A DNA stretch of 64,000 bases from Rhyacichthys aspro (Eukaryota > Chordata > Actinopteri > Gobiiformes > Rhyacichthyidae): positions 17,122,326 through 17,186,325 of the forward strand of contig CM072156.1 in the NCBI GenBank assembly GCA_036850595.1. Direction: 5' to 3'. The notes below the pieces were generated by a model. That model did not search any database. It worked only from the letters and a program-made list of their open reading frames with translations, and had not been told where the DNA came from. This document shows, in pieces, positions 26,301 to 36,836 of the stretch. The translations under genes and the position numbers were made by a program. Position 1 is the stretch's first letter. Each line of letters begins with the position of its first letter.

Positions 26301-27289
26301 CATTATATTATAGTATTGTGTGGGTTGGCGTGTATTTGTGCTGGTGACCTCAAACCTGGGAACAGACTATGGTTTTCCACCAGCTTTTCTGCAAGATGAC
26401 AAGAAAATGAGCTGAGCTGTGTGGGGGACTTTAACATGGCCTCACCTAAGATTGATGACTGTTGTCTCCTTGAACGTACTTTGCATGTTTAACAGGAGGT
26501 TTTCTAAGACCCCTCAATCTCAGGGTCATAGGTCACAGGCCACAGTCATAAACTCGTGTGCACTCTGTTCCCTTTACTTACACAGCACCTCAAGCATTCC
26601 AAACAGCAGTGATACACAGTAGTAGCAATCATCTGATGCTATACTTTACAATGAGGTCACTATGGATACACCAATAGCCTAAACCAAACTATTAGTATTG
26701 GCATGAGTGTTGGCATGTTTTAATCATGTTTTTGTCTGCCTCCCGCTATGAGAGGTAGCCAGTCTGTTTACCCAGAATCCCCCTGTGTAATGAAGAGCAT
26801 TCATTCATCAGCCATGTTTAAACTGCACACAGGATTAACTTGGCTAAAGACTTAATGCACATCCACAGTCAACTCCTGCACTGTTTGCTGTTTCCAGGCC
26901 ACACATCGACAAGCAGCTCCGTTAGGCTTTCCTCTCTGTCATTCTGCGTCTCTCTTGGCTCCGAGGCCTTCTCGCCGCCTCCTTCCTTGTCCTCATTTTG
27001 CCTGAATTAATTGAGTTCTCATTTTTGTGAGAAAGCTCACTGGAGGCTTGTGTGAAGGGAGAGAAAAGAGCGATAGAAGAATGAGAAAGACAGAGGAGAT
27101 CACTTGCAGTAGCCTAAGGGCCATGGCTGTCTCAGAGGTACGCAGTCACCAGTTTCATGAGGGACACTAAGCCCCCTCTGCAATGACTTATATCTTTATC
27201 CTCTCAACATTCACCTCTTAAGGGAAAACCGTGAGGGTCATGCAGATGTGCTCCTTACCTCTTAACTTAAGGCTGCCACCTAATCTAAG

Positions 27290-27375
27290 TTCTTAATGAT
27301 AATCCAGCCCATGGCCGAATTGTCCCATTAGAATTTAATATTCAGATCGACTCATTAATTGCTTTTGCATGTGAT
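27290..27375. promoter_or_regulatory. candidate enhancer with TAATCC and octamer-like motifs
   Basis: TAATCC, the bicoid-class (OTX/PITX) core, lies at 27300-27305. CATTAATTG follows at 27353-27361, then an octamer-like TTTTGCAT directly after it. OTX-type, homeodomain and POU-type cores within 80 bases would fit a neural enhancer, but each motif alone is common by chance. Confidence 0.22.
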
Positions 27376-27789
27376 TTTGTGTCAAACTTAATGGTGTCCA
27401 AATGTTTTATAATACTTTGTAGTTTTATTATTGCTATGGAAATAATGAATACATAACAATAAAAATGCAAGAGGAGGAAAACACAGACCTGATATGCACA
27501 CACAAACTCTACCTTGCTTTGAACCCTTTCAATTATGAAGCATTACAACTTCGTCTATTGCAATATTTATACTCGGCCAGTCTTCAGATGTCTTAGGTTG
27601 CTGTAAGTTGAGATAAACACTTGCAGAGTTGTTACAGCCAATCACCTGCCTCAATCCCTCAGTGTCACTGCCTTTGCACTCAATAATTCAAAGCTTGGTG
27701 GTAATGAGCTCCCTGCAGGCTCTGTCCCCAAGGAGCCTCCCCACTGCGCCCCCACTGTAATGTAGTTATATCTCATGTCAGTTTTCAAA

Positions 27790-27990
27790 TCAATTACATT
27801 TCTATCTGATGGCTATGTAATTGCGCCTGATTGAGTTTTTGGCACGACAGCCAAGTGCGTGGTTCCCAAACTCGAGCCAGTCAAAACAGGAAGCTTCATC
27901 AAATGAAACTGTTTTTCATCCTGATTGAGGCAGCTTGCATGATAAGCACAACTGTAATTATGATAATAATAACAATAGCAATCTGTGTTT
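27790..27990. promoter_or_regulatory. candidate enhancer-like block
   Basis: The tract runs from ATGTAATTGCGCCTGATTGAG through a CpG-containing middle (GGCACGACAGCCAAGTGCGTGG) to an AT-rich tail (CTGTAATTATGATAATAAT). Its layout, TAATT cores flanking a GC-richer centre, is enhancer-like. A small open frame here ends in low-complexity hydrophobic residues and is not gene-like. Confidence 0.2.
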
Positions 27991-30004
27991 TCTCAGCTTT
28001 GTTGTTTTTTTCCCTTGTTCTCCAGATGAAATTTTGCCCCAAGGACTACAAACAACATTTGTTTTACTCAAGATGCAAAGGCTGATTTGATTGTGTGGGA
28101 CATGTGCAATTTAGCAAAATAAATGCAAACCATAATGTCTTTGCTATAGCTTTAATTGTCTAGAGTCATTGTCTTTGATACGTTTCCACTCTCAGTACAA
28201 AAAATAACCTTTGCATGGGATTTGCAGGTTCTGGTCATGCGTCACAGTGTACAACCGGCATAATAATAATAGCTGTAGTGTCTAGTTGACAGCTAATGTT
28301 AGACAGACAGAACCTTAGCTGACCTTAGCCGTCCACCTGCATTATGGATGGAAGGATAGATGGACAGATCAACAGTGCATTGTTATATGAACGGAGGCAA
28401 AGCTCTAATGGAGAGATATCGAGATTGATGAGGGCTAGATGCGGTGGTTAGGTGCATCTGCAACTAAATGGTGATGAATTGTGGCTGCTGTCAGTAGCTC
28501 TAAGTATAACAGACATTGTAAAGCTGCCTGGCTCATCCATAAGCAGCAGACAGAGGTTGTGTCTATGCCAGATGAGAACTTCTCAGGAAAAAAGCACAAG
28601 GAGAATCTCCCAATCTGTCTTTCTATCCTCACTTCATCATCCTCTTTCTTTTATATCCCCTTGCTGTTGGCGTGCTTGCCCTTTAAATCTCTTCACTTGT
28701 ATTATTCTCTCTTCATTTCTCTTTTTAAGGTCTTGTATCTCTCTCTCTCTCCCACACTGTCTTTTGTGTTAACAGCCTTTCATTCTTGTGCGGTGGGGGA
28801 GCCACTGGGTGCACATCTACAATCTTGCCTTTCATTTCATGGCTTCTGGAAATGGATGTTTTACTGCCTTCATTAAGGCATGCAGCAGTCAGCAGCGTGT
28901 TTTCCCTCTGAAGTTTAGCTCCATGAACCTCGCCATTAGAGGACATTATGGCCCCAGATTTCAGGGCACAGTGGAACACTGTATAATTTGATTAGTGTTA
29001 TTAATCAAGTGGAATAGCGCTTCTTTCGCCTCCATCAGCCTCCTCCTTTGTGCCTTTTCACTTTAGACGTTCCTTGGCTTTCCTCTTCCTCCTCCCTTTA
29101 TTTCTGTGCTCCACTCTGTTGACTGCACAGCAACACACGAGCAGTCAAAGTGACAAAAGCCCTTATGCCTCCTGTTTAAAAACAATGATTTACCACTTGT
29201 TTTTACCTCCCCTTTAACAACACCACCACCACTCCCCCAAGCCCAACCTTCTCTTAGTCCAGGACATAAATCAATTGAGATGAAAGTTCCATAATTGTGC
29301 TTGCTGGGAGGGATTTGAGCAAAATTGCACTATGAATTTTTTAAAGGGAATTTTTACTAGCTGTTCAGCAAGACTTGGGCAGCGAAGGAAGGTGAGGCCA
29401 TGAGGATTTATGGGCCTGGATTCTTCATTACTGAAGTAATTTTCCTGCAAATGATAGTGCAGCACCCTGGAGGGGGGAGAGCTGGCCGCCTGGGAGAGTA
29501 CAAACCTGCTTAATCTCTCGTGGAGAGAGCGCAGCTCATAGCACTAATATCTTCTGTAAGGGACTGAGGCTCCATTTGTTCACATCTAAAGCTGTAGTGT
29601 ATTTGTGATTCATAGTAATTGATTGCTCACATTTGTTCTAACAGTGGCTATACTATTTGATTTCATTTAGATGGCTATAACTGCTTAGAAACATACTCTG
29701 GTGCTATTTAGGTGAATTTCTTACTAAAATATGTGCATTTTTTTTCTTTCTTGTTGTATAACTGTTGTTAATAGATGCATGCAATATAATGACTGGCCAC
29801 ACTTAATCCTAATTTTTGACACTTGACTCCTTTGTTTGTTGTTATTTTATAGTGTGCATGCATTACTTAACAAATATGTAATGACATTTAATTCTTCTAT
29901 TTATGTCTCCCCTCCAAAGATGTAACTATTTTTGTTCTGGTTAGCCCCCTTATTTTAATATTACTTAGTCCAATATGGCTGATGTTCTGTCTCCATCTCT
30001 TTAG

Positions 30005-30034
30005 GTGCAGCCAGCAGCAGTGGCCCTCCTCAAG
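30005..30034 (+). CDS. candidate 30-nt microexon, phase unresolved
   Basis: A pyrimidine-rich acceptor (TCTCCATCTCTTTAG) and a good donor (AAG|GTTAGT) bracket exactly 30 bases on the same strand as the exon 11.4 kb downstream. Phase 0 reads VQPAAVALLK. Phase 2 reads, after a split first codon, AASSSGPPQ, which looks more like the Ser/Pro-rich disordered sequence expected of the AUTS2 family at this position. Direct splicing to the downstream exon in phase 2 would create a TGA at the junction. So either the phase is 0, another exon of length 3n+2 lies between, or this is an alternative or false exon. Further AGs inside the segment (after GTGCAG and CCAGCAG) could serve as alternative acceptors, giving shorter exons. 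I infer membership of the same gene only from strand, splice quality and size. Confidence 0.35.
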
Positions 30035-31176
30035 GTTAGTGCGTCCATGATGCCAGGTCTCATTCTGTATCCTGTCTGCCGTCCACTCAATTTTACAGCT
30101 CAGTAGCTTGAGAAGCAGGGGCTAAATCTGCTGAAAAAACGTAGAAAGAGAGAGTGGGGGAATAGGAAGATAGCAACCAAATTATTGTGCACCATGTCAC
30201 CAGTTGGAGGGGATTCTAGCCCAGGCACACTAACCACTCAAGACAATTAGTCACTTCTCACTAGGCCAGACACAAGACTCACTTGAGGGCCAAAAAGCAG
30301 CAGTGAGTGAAGAAGCTTCTACTATGAATAAGCAGTGTAGAGGTAAAAACGTCTCAGAGGACACAGAGTTAACTAAGGCTTGAGCTTCAACCTTCATGGG
30401 CAGCATTCATTAGGGCTTTAGATAGAATTGTACCACTGGAATTACATGCACCTCATAAAAATAACTAATTACTATTAGTACTATTACAAAGACATGTTTT
30501 TTCAGCAACAAATTCACCATTAATTTGTTGTGGTATGATGTCATGCACAGGCTTTTAAGTTAACATCCAAAACAAACCCAGTCCTGTCAGAACAGTTCAT
30601 CTGTTGGTCTGCCGTGGTTTAGAGATGAACCCTGGAGCTTTGGCCATCTCATGCTGCAGAACAAAAGTGAAGCATGACTAAGGTGGGTGGTGCATGGTCC
30701 ATCACGGAGAGCAAAGAGAGAAAAGTTTGTCCTGGGCCCTCTGTGGAGACGCAGTGTGACCAATTGAGGTGAAGGGGATGAATGAGGCCATTCACTGGGC
30801 CTAATGAAAGCACTCCTGCTGGGCTCTGAATGAGGGTGGGCCCATCTGCACCACATAGGCGTGCACAAACCAGTGACCTCGAAAATTACCCAGGAAGCAC
30901 TTTGGAACAGTCACCCCAGCAACAAGCTGGAGTTTGCATGGTAACCAGGCGCTTCAATCAGTTCCTGGCAGCTTCTTGAACAGAGCAAAGTTTTTCTCTC
31001 TATTCAAAGAACTCCGTGTGAAATTGACTTCGAGGGACACCCTTTTTTTTCTTTTTTGAAGGAGCTGCCATTGATCTGCCATGTGAAAGTGTCCAGGAGC
31101 GCTCAGCAGGTTTAGGAGGCATGGGATGCATCGCTTTTCATCTTTGGTGCCAAAGACCTGTTTGTTTAGATATATA

Positions 31177-31310
<134 letters not shown>

Positions 31311-32439
31311 TCATTAAATGTGCCTCTGTATTAAGGCCTCTAAGGATTCTGAATCATAACCGATTCTAGATAAACAGTGATTCCCTAAACATTCTTGGGG
31401 GGTGGACTTTAACTTTACAAGCATATTCAAGGATCTAATGTTTAATATATTCAGACTTGATGAGCCCGAGGCATGCAGGTCATTGAAGTTCCATTCCTGT
31501 CTCCTTTGCCTCACAGAACTTTTGACAGCGTGAAATGACAATCCACCCCTGCACGCATTTCGCATGTCAAAAAGTAATGAGATTGTGCTGCTGGAAATAT
31601 CACTACAAAGCATCAGGCCTGCACTCCGGTCTGACTGCACCTTCAAACGGCATTGCCTGCCTGCCAGCTCGCTTGCCTCGCCCGCCTGCTGCAAAAGAAA
31701 CGAACAAAAACAATCAGAATCAGAGACTGGGTAACGGCAAGGGAAGCTCCCCGCACTGAGACAAACGAACACGCTGAGGCCTTTCATCCTTAGAGTGATT
31801 AGCCATCCGAAACGTTTTAAAACCATGCTTTTGAGTGCAAACGAAGGAGTTCCGTCGAGGAGTGGTGGTGAGATGTATCTCACTGGAAAGAGCCAGTGAT
31901 CTAGTCTCTAATTGTGGCATCACTGACAAGACTGGTGTGGCTGGGAGCTTTTTAAGTGGGGCTTTTTGCTCTTGTTCCCTTCCTGTCAGATCCACCACCA
32001 AAGGCACCAGGGAACAAAACAGCCCCTTAGATTTACTTCTTGCCTCCATCTGCCAATTACTTTGTGCATAAACAGGCCTAATTTACCAAACTAATGGGCA
32101 ATGATGCTGGCTTAATCTGACCAAAAACAACAATATGTAGTCTCAATGCTTCATTTACCTCAGAATATGTAATACAGTCTCGCACAGTTGTCGGTCTTTG
32201 TAGCTGTGACTTTTATTTTTCTCATGTTAATTCATATTTTACTGACAGTTTGAATGAAATAATGCAATTTCTTGTAAGAGGAGGTCATGTTCAAGGTGTT
32301 TGAGCCTGGATTTATTGAAGCGGTGGGAGCTCGAGAAAAACTTTGTGGAAGTTTTCTTCGTCAGAAAATAGTTTGTTGTTGACAGTCAGTTTGAAGAATC
32401 AAAGATGCTAGGTGCTGTAGGCGTCTGGCGTAGAGGAGG

Positions 32440-32625
32440 GGAGTGAAACCCAGCTCATAAAAATCAGTATTATAACAACATTAATTGATGCTGCTGAGTG
32501 CCATATGCGACGCCATATGGATAAGCTGCCCCAGAGGCTTGCTATAATAGACAGCCCGCAGTGGTGCACACAACTTGGCACATTTACAAACAAGGGATGT
32601 CCCATTAATATCAGCCATGCAGTCT
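32440..32625. promoter_or_regulatory. candidate enhancer with paired CATATG motifs
   Basis: TTAATTGATG lies just upstream of two CATATG E-box-type hexamers (32502-32507 and 32514-32519) embedded in an imperfect repeat, GCCATATGCGAC / GCCATATGGATA. The surrounding 180 bases are non-repetitive and contain CpGs. Paired E-boxes one helical turn apart suit bHLH binding (CATATG is recognised by several neural bHLH factors). Function is inferred. Confidence 0.27.
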
Positions 32626-33435
32626 GAGCAGGAGACAGTGGGAGTGGAAGGAGCAGAGGGGAGAGAAGTGAGAGAATCAAAATAAAGGATAGAGTTAGCT
32701 AGTTTGGCAGCTATTTTTATCCTAGTTTATCCACTTCCTCATTGTACTTTTCTCATGAAGTGGGCAGCTCTGTGTTCATTGACAATCTCTCCCACTGTTC
32801 CTTAATTACAGTAATAAATGCCCCCCCCTCTTCTGGGTTGACCAGACCGCCCTCTGTCCGCCCAACTGTCACTCCCACCACAGAGACCCAGTGGTCCTTT
32901 CATGTCTCACAGACACTAGCTTGAGCAGGTGAGGTGATTCATGGCATCCTCACAAAGGCAGCGTGAACAAGCTCTGTTTAACCTCTTGTGTGCCTAATGA
33001 CATAGCACCTGTTATTTACTGCTGCTGTCCACAGTTTCTTCTGCATGGCTGCTCTGGGGCATCAGGGCATGGCTGTATGACATTTAATTTATTATCCAAG
33101 TCAATTTGTGTGTCTGGAAGTACAATTTAGAATCTCAGTGTTGTGTCAGTTTTATTGGTTTTCAAGTGCAAGTGCTGCAACATTCAATCAGGAGAGTCTT
33201 GACAATGACAAGTATATTAAATGTATTATTAACAGAGAAAACATTGGCATTGAGACTCCATGAGAAATAGTGAGTTATAGAGCTTTAGACAGTTGAGACA
33301 CAGTACCAGGATGAAGACTTGTGATTGAATTAAAATCTTTTCTTATACGTTTATCAAAGGTTAATATAACTACCATCAGTCTGTGTTGTGTTTTGTTCTG
33401 TTACACATCATTAGCTTGTGGCCTGCTGCAGGGCT

Positions 33436-33472
33436 GACAGACAGACAGAGAGACAGCTAGACAGACGGACAG
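33436..33472. repeat. degenerate (GACA)n tract
   Basis: Repeated GACA units with single-base interruptions (GACAGACAGACAGAGAGACAG then CTAGACAGACGGACAG). It is a short imperfect tetranucleotide microsatellite. Confidence 0.85.
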
Positions 33473-33649
33473 TGTTCATGCTCACATCCCGTATCCTTTT
33501 GTTTGAGGCTCCTCTGACTCTACTGATCTACACCGAGCAGAGAGCAAGACGGAGAGATCCGCGGCAAACGGAGTTGTCAGCCATTCTGTTGAGTTTCATA
33601 GACTGTGAGGTGAAACAAGACTAGCGTACAGCTGTTTCCTCCCTGACAC

Positions 33650-33720
33650 GGAGGGAGGCAGATGAAGAGCAGAAGAGAGAACAACGGGAGGAGGGAGGAA
33701 GAGACAGAACAGGAGAGCTG
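33650..33720. repeat. purine-rich (GA-rich) tract
   Basis: About 65 bases on the + strand are almost entirely G and A, with scattered C (GGAGGGAGGCAGATGAAGAG... to ...GACAGAACAGGAGAG). There is no single repeat unit. Strong purine asymmetry can favour triplex structure or GAF-like binding; it may also be a decayed microsatellite. Confidence 0.6.
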
Positions 33721-35439
33721 TCTGTGATGTGCACTGATGTAGCGGCAGCTCGAGGTCAAACGCTGCCAGTGTTTTGTGTTCATCTTTGTCTCGTCTCCCC
33801 AGTGCTCCTTTAAATTATTCACAGCCAGAAGATGCCTCCTATACTCCTCTTGCGCTCCGTTTTCACATACTTTCCCCTTGTTTCTCGTTGAAGGCTTGTT
33901 TCAGATACATTAAGAACTTGTTTCTCAGAGCAAGCTATCTCCCCTCATCTACTATCATGTTGCCAAGCCTTCTTCCCTGAGTCCAGCTCTCAAATTGGAT
34001 GTTTACATTACCGTAGTCATTCCAAAACTGCTTCTGTGGCTTTTCACATCAGTCAGAAACAATGCAACAATAAAAAAAATAATAAGATGAACTGTTTGTG
34101 GTTAATTTAAGCATCCGTATTTTTGCTTTGGCTTATATAATAGGACATCAAAGGTGGTCCAACTAAACGCTTTCGCCTTAGCTCAACTAAACAGTGCATG
34201 AAAATATAGTGAGTGTTACTCTTTCTTGCCTGTTGTCTCCACCATCTGCCTAGTCTCCACTGCTCCCTGCTCCCTCTACGTCTTACTCACTTAAGGAGAA
34301 TCACACTAAGGCCAAGGCTAATTCTGTGCTTTTTTTCCCTCCATTCTTAATACTCTAATGATTTTTAGTGACTTTGTAGCCATTTTATCCTGCGGAGTTC
34401 AGAGATAACACCCAAGGGCAAACCAAATCCTCAGGCCAGTCGATCCCACTGATTACAAATGTGTCCATCAGTCATTTCACCTCTAAAGGTCCAGCCAATC
34501 AAATCTACTTTAAAAACCAAGGACGTGTTGGTGAATGAGACTGGTAATGTCATGCATTTGTCTAATAGGTTAGCTAGGATAGTATTCCTTGTATTATGTC
34601 CTATGAATAATTACGTGTATCTCAGTAATTAAAATGTATTAAACTAATAATAATAAAGATAATGTAGAAGTATGGTGTTTCCAGGTTCAGGTATTACTTT
34701 GTGGCCATGTCACCCACCTGCTTTTTGGCTGATTATTATTGTCCTGTTAACTAGAAAGACAGTTGGATGAGATGCACCTTATGGCCACCTGAAGAGAGTG
34801 GAGCACAGAGTGAGCTACAATCATCCCTGCCTTTGCCACAGGACACCCATTTGTAATTCTGTTCCCTGCCTACAATAATGTTTGATCATGGCAGAGGGGC
34901 ACAGGACGTACAAGGAGGGGGAAGGGTGCTGTGGATTTCTCTCTCTCTCTCTGCACTCCCCCTAAAAGCCCCTTCCCACCCTCTTGCAATTGCTGTCACC
35001 CAGTATCAATGCCCCCTCTGGCCCCCTCTGACAAGTCTAGCGTGAAACGCTTGGCTGCCCCCTGAAATTAGCAGTAGAGCCCCCCGGCGGCACATGCTTC
35101 TCATGACCAGCACGCAGTGGGCTGCCGCCAGATTCTTTTCATTACGGCTGTGGCCTGCCAGCCCCCTGACTCTACCTCCTTCTGCCTCTCACTTCATCCC
35201 TACCTCCCACACCCCGTCCCTTCGTGTGTCAGCCAAAGCCCAGTAAACAGCATCTGCAGTGCTCATCACATTACTGATGCAGGGACCAGTGAAAGAGGCA
35301 AGCCAAGATTTCTGTTTCTGTAAATCTAAAGTGTGATTCAGTGGTTTTGAGAGTGCAGCATGCATACTTACTACTGTGCTGTGTGCATATCTGTTGTAGG
35401 CCTGACAGGATTAGTGAGGAAGAGCTAGTTGTAGCAGCA

Positions 35440-35780
35440 CTGAGTGAGAACGAGAGAGGAGGGGAGTAGTACAGAGCTATGCCTGGAGGCTCAATCTGTT
35501 CCTCACTGAGCTACATCAGTGTTAGAGACGGCGCTCGGGCCGCGGGGAAGCCTCCACTCGCTCCATCAAACTGTCAGGCAGCCAGCGGAGCTGCACAGGG
35601 AGACTCTCAGCTGCCCCCGGGGCCAGTTCAAGTCAACATCCCATTTCCTTGCCTCCTCGCCTAATTTCTCCTACGCCTGACTTAAATTTCCAATGCCCAC
35701 TGTGTGCTGCTGCAGCTCAGCAGCACCGGGCCTGGGGCCATGTCAAAACACAGGGAGGTGCTGAGGGTTTTGTGTGGATG
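35440..35780. promoter_or_regulatory. GC-richer island, possible regulatory element or cryptic exon
   Basis: This stretch is richer in G+C and CpG than its surroundings, peaking at GACGGCGCTCGGGCCGCGGGG (about 35527-35547), followed by CCCCCGGGGCC near 35615. A + strand frame of 61 codons (35479-35664) is open with an Ala/Pro/Ser-rich middle, like disordered protein. It lacks a convincing acceptor-donor pair and an obvious family match. An intragenic CpG-rich element, an internal promoter or an unrecognised exon are all possible. Confidence 0.25.
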
Positions 35781-36790
35781 TGTTTTCAAATTTGGAGGCA
35801 AGATAGCGCAGTCACATGGTCAGCAGAGACAAGAAAAAGCCAAAGGGAGCTTTCTGAAAGACAAAGTACAAAAAACATAAATCAGGGTTTTCCCCCTTAC
35901 CTACTGAATGTCCCCATTTTTCTTCTTTGACTATATTCATAACACAGTTGTGTATTCCCTGTCCCTTCAGGATTCTGGCACTTTTCTCTGTGAGCTGAAG
36001 AAATGCTCCCTGTTCCCTCATACATCTGCCATTACTGTCTGTTTTTTTGCACACTGAACTACTCCAAGGATTGCACCAGCAGCCCAGTTGGCTGTCAGGC
36101 CCCCAGTGAGTGCTGAAAGCAAAGGTTGAGGGATTTCTTGTTGGAAAGGACAAGACGGCCCTTTAATTTACTGAAGAAAGAGGGAGCAGCTCTTACCCCC
36201 ACCACTATCACCATCAATCTGTCTGTGCCTGCCCTCCCACCCCCATCCTTCTCCTCAGCCCAACCACATACTTTGCATGGAAGTGAAGCAGAGCGCTGCC
36301 AGGTCTCACTGCTGTTTACATGGACTCAGGGTAATGTTAAAGTCTGCTTAGTTTGGCCTCAGGTCAGGACTATATCTTTCCTCACCCAGTCTTGATTTAC
36401 ATGGCCCCCACTGACTCTTCCTTAAGTGTGTCAGCTCAGAACCAGAGGCCTGTGTGTCTGGCTAATGCAAAGAGCATTTCTCAGAGCTTGTCTTCTTCAA
36501 TCCTTCTTTGCTCTCATTCTCGCTCTGTCCTCTTTCAATGGGCCTCTGTAAAAGAAGCCATCTATATGTTTACACAGCCAACTCAGAGGTCCCCAGCTCA
36601 AATATGCTTTTACGTGAGAGCCTGTCTAGGCCTCTTCTGCTGGTCGATATCATTTCTACCCGGCAGAGCTTTTTCTCTCAATCTCATTCCCTCTGGAGCC
36701 TACATCTTCACCAGGATCAATACTTTCCTAATCCAGAGCTCCTAGGCTGACCCAGGGTAATCAGCTGACTTCCCTTGCTGCTTGCTGGCA

Positions 36791-36836
36791 AGGTCAGGGG
36801 TCAAATGGCTCTATAGATTTGATCCTGTGATCAAAT
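36791..36836. promoter_or_regulatory. DR1-like nuclear-receptor motif beside an inverted repeat
   Basis: AGGTCA-G-GGGTCA at 36791-36803 is a one-base-spaced direct repeat with one mismatch to the ideal DR1 bound by COUP-TF/HNF4/RXR-type receptors. Fourteen bases further on, ATTTGATC (36817-36824) and GATCAAAT (36829-36836) form a perfect 8-4-8 inverted repeat. Its arms each contain the ATCAAA core used by TCF/LEF factors. The motif content is seen; occupancy is speculative. Confidence 0.27.

Larger units (their letters stand above)
20233..30004. other. non-coding, probable intron up to the 30.0 kb splice acceptor
   Basis: No supported gene. The region at 20.3-20.6 kb is strongly A/T-rich, with a poly-A run at 20744-20759. 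More complex enhancer-like blocks lie near 22.9-23.4, 26.9-27.4, 27.7-28.1 and 28.9-29.6 kb. The last stretch before 30005 becomes pyrimidine-rich, as expected upstream of an acceptor. Confidence 0.5.

Noticed and set aside
28481..28876. 131-codon plus-strand frame with Leu/Phe/Ser-rich stretches suggesting membrane segments
   Set aside because: The hydrophobicity comes from a CT/TT-rich region (for example TCTCTCTCTCTCCC near 28740). A second frame over the same DNA is also open and gives the same type of peptide.
31314..31883. Longest open frame in the window, 189 codons, minus strand
   Set aside because: It starts at an internal ATG, has no recognisable domain, abuts the AT microsatellite, lies opposite to the gene strand and has a mixed unbiased composition. 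One frame of this length in 64 kb on two strands is within chance. Conservation of the underlying DNA was not tested.
35008..35032. Tandem duplication of GCCCCCTCTG
   Set aside because: Only two copies of a 10-base pyrimidine-rich word; expected by chance in this C-rich stretch.
36353..36745. 130-codon plus-strand frame
   Set aside because: Hydrophobic Ser/Leu/Phe-rich sequence from a pyrimidine-rich stretch, without domain or conserved start context.
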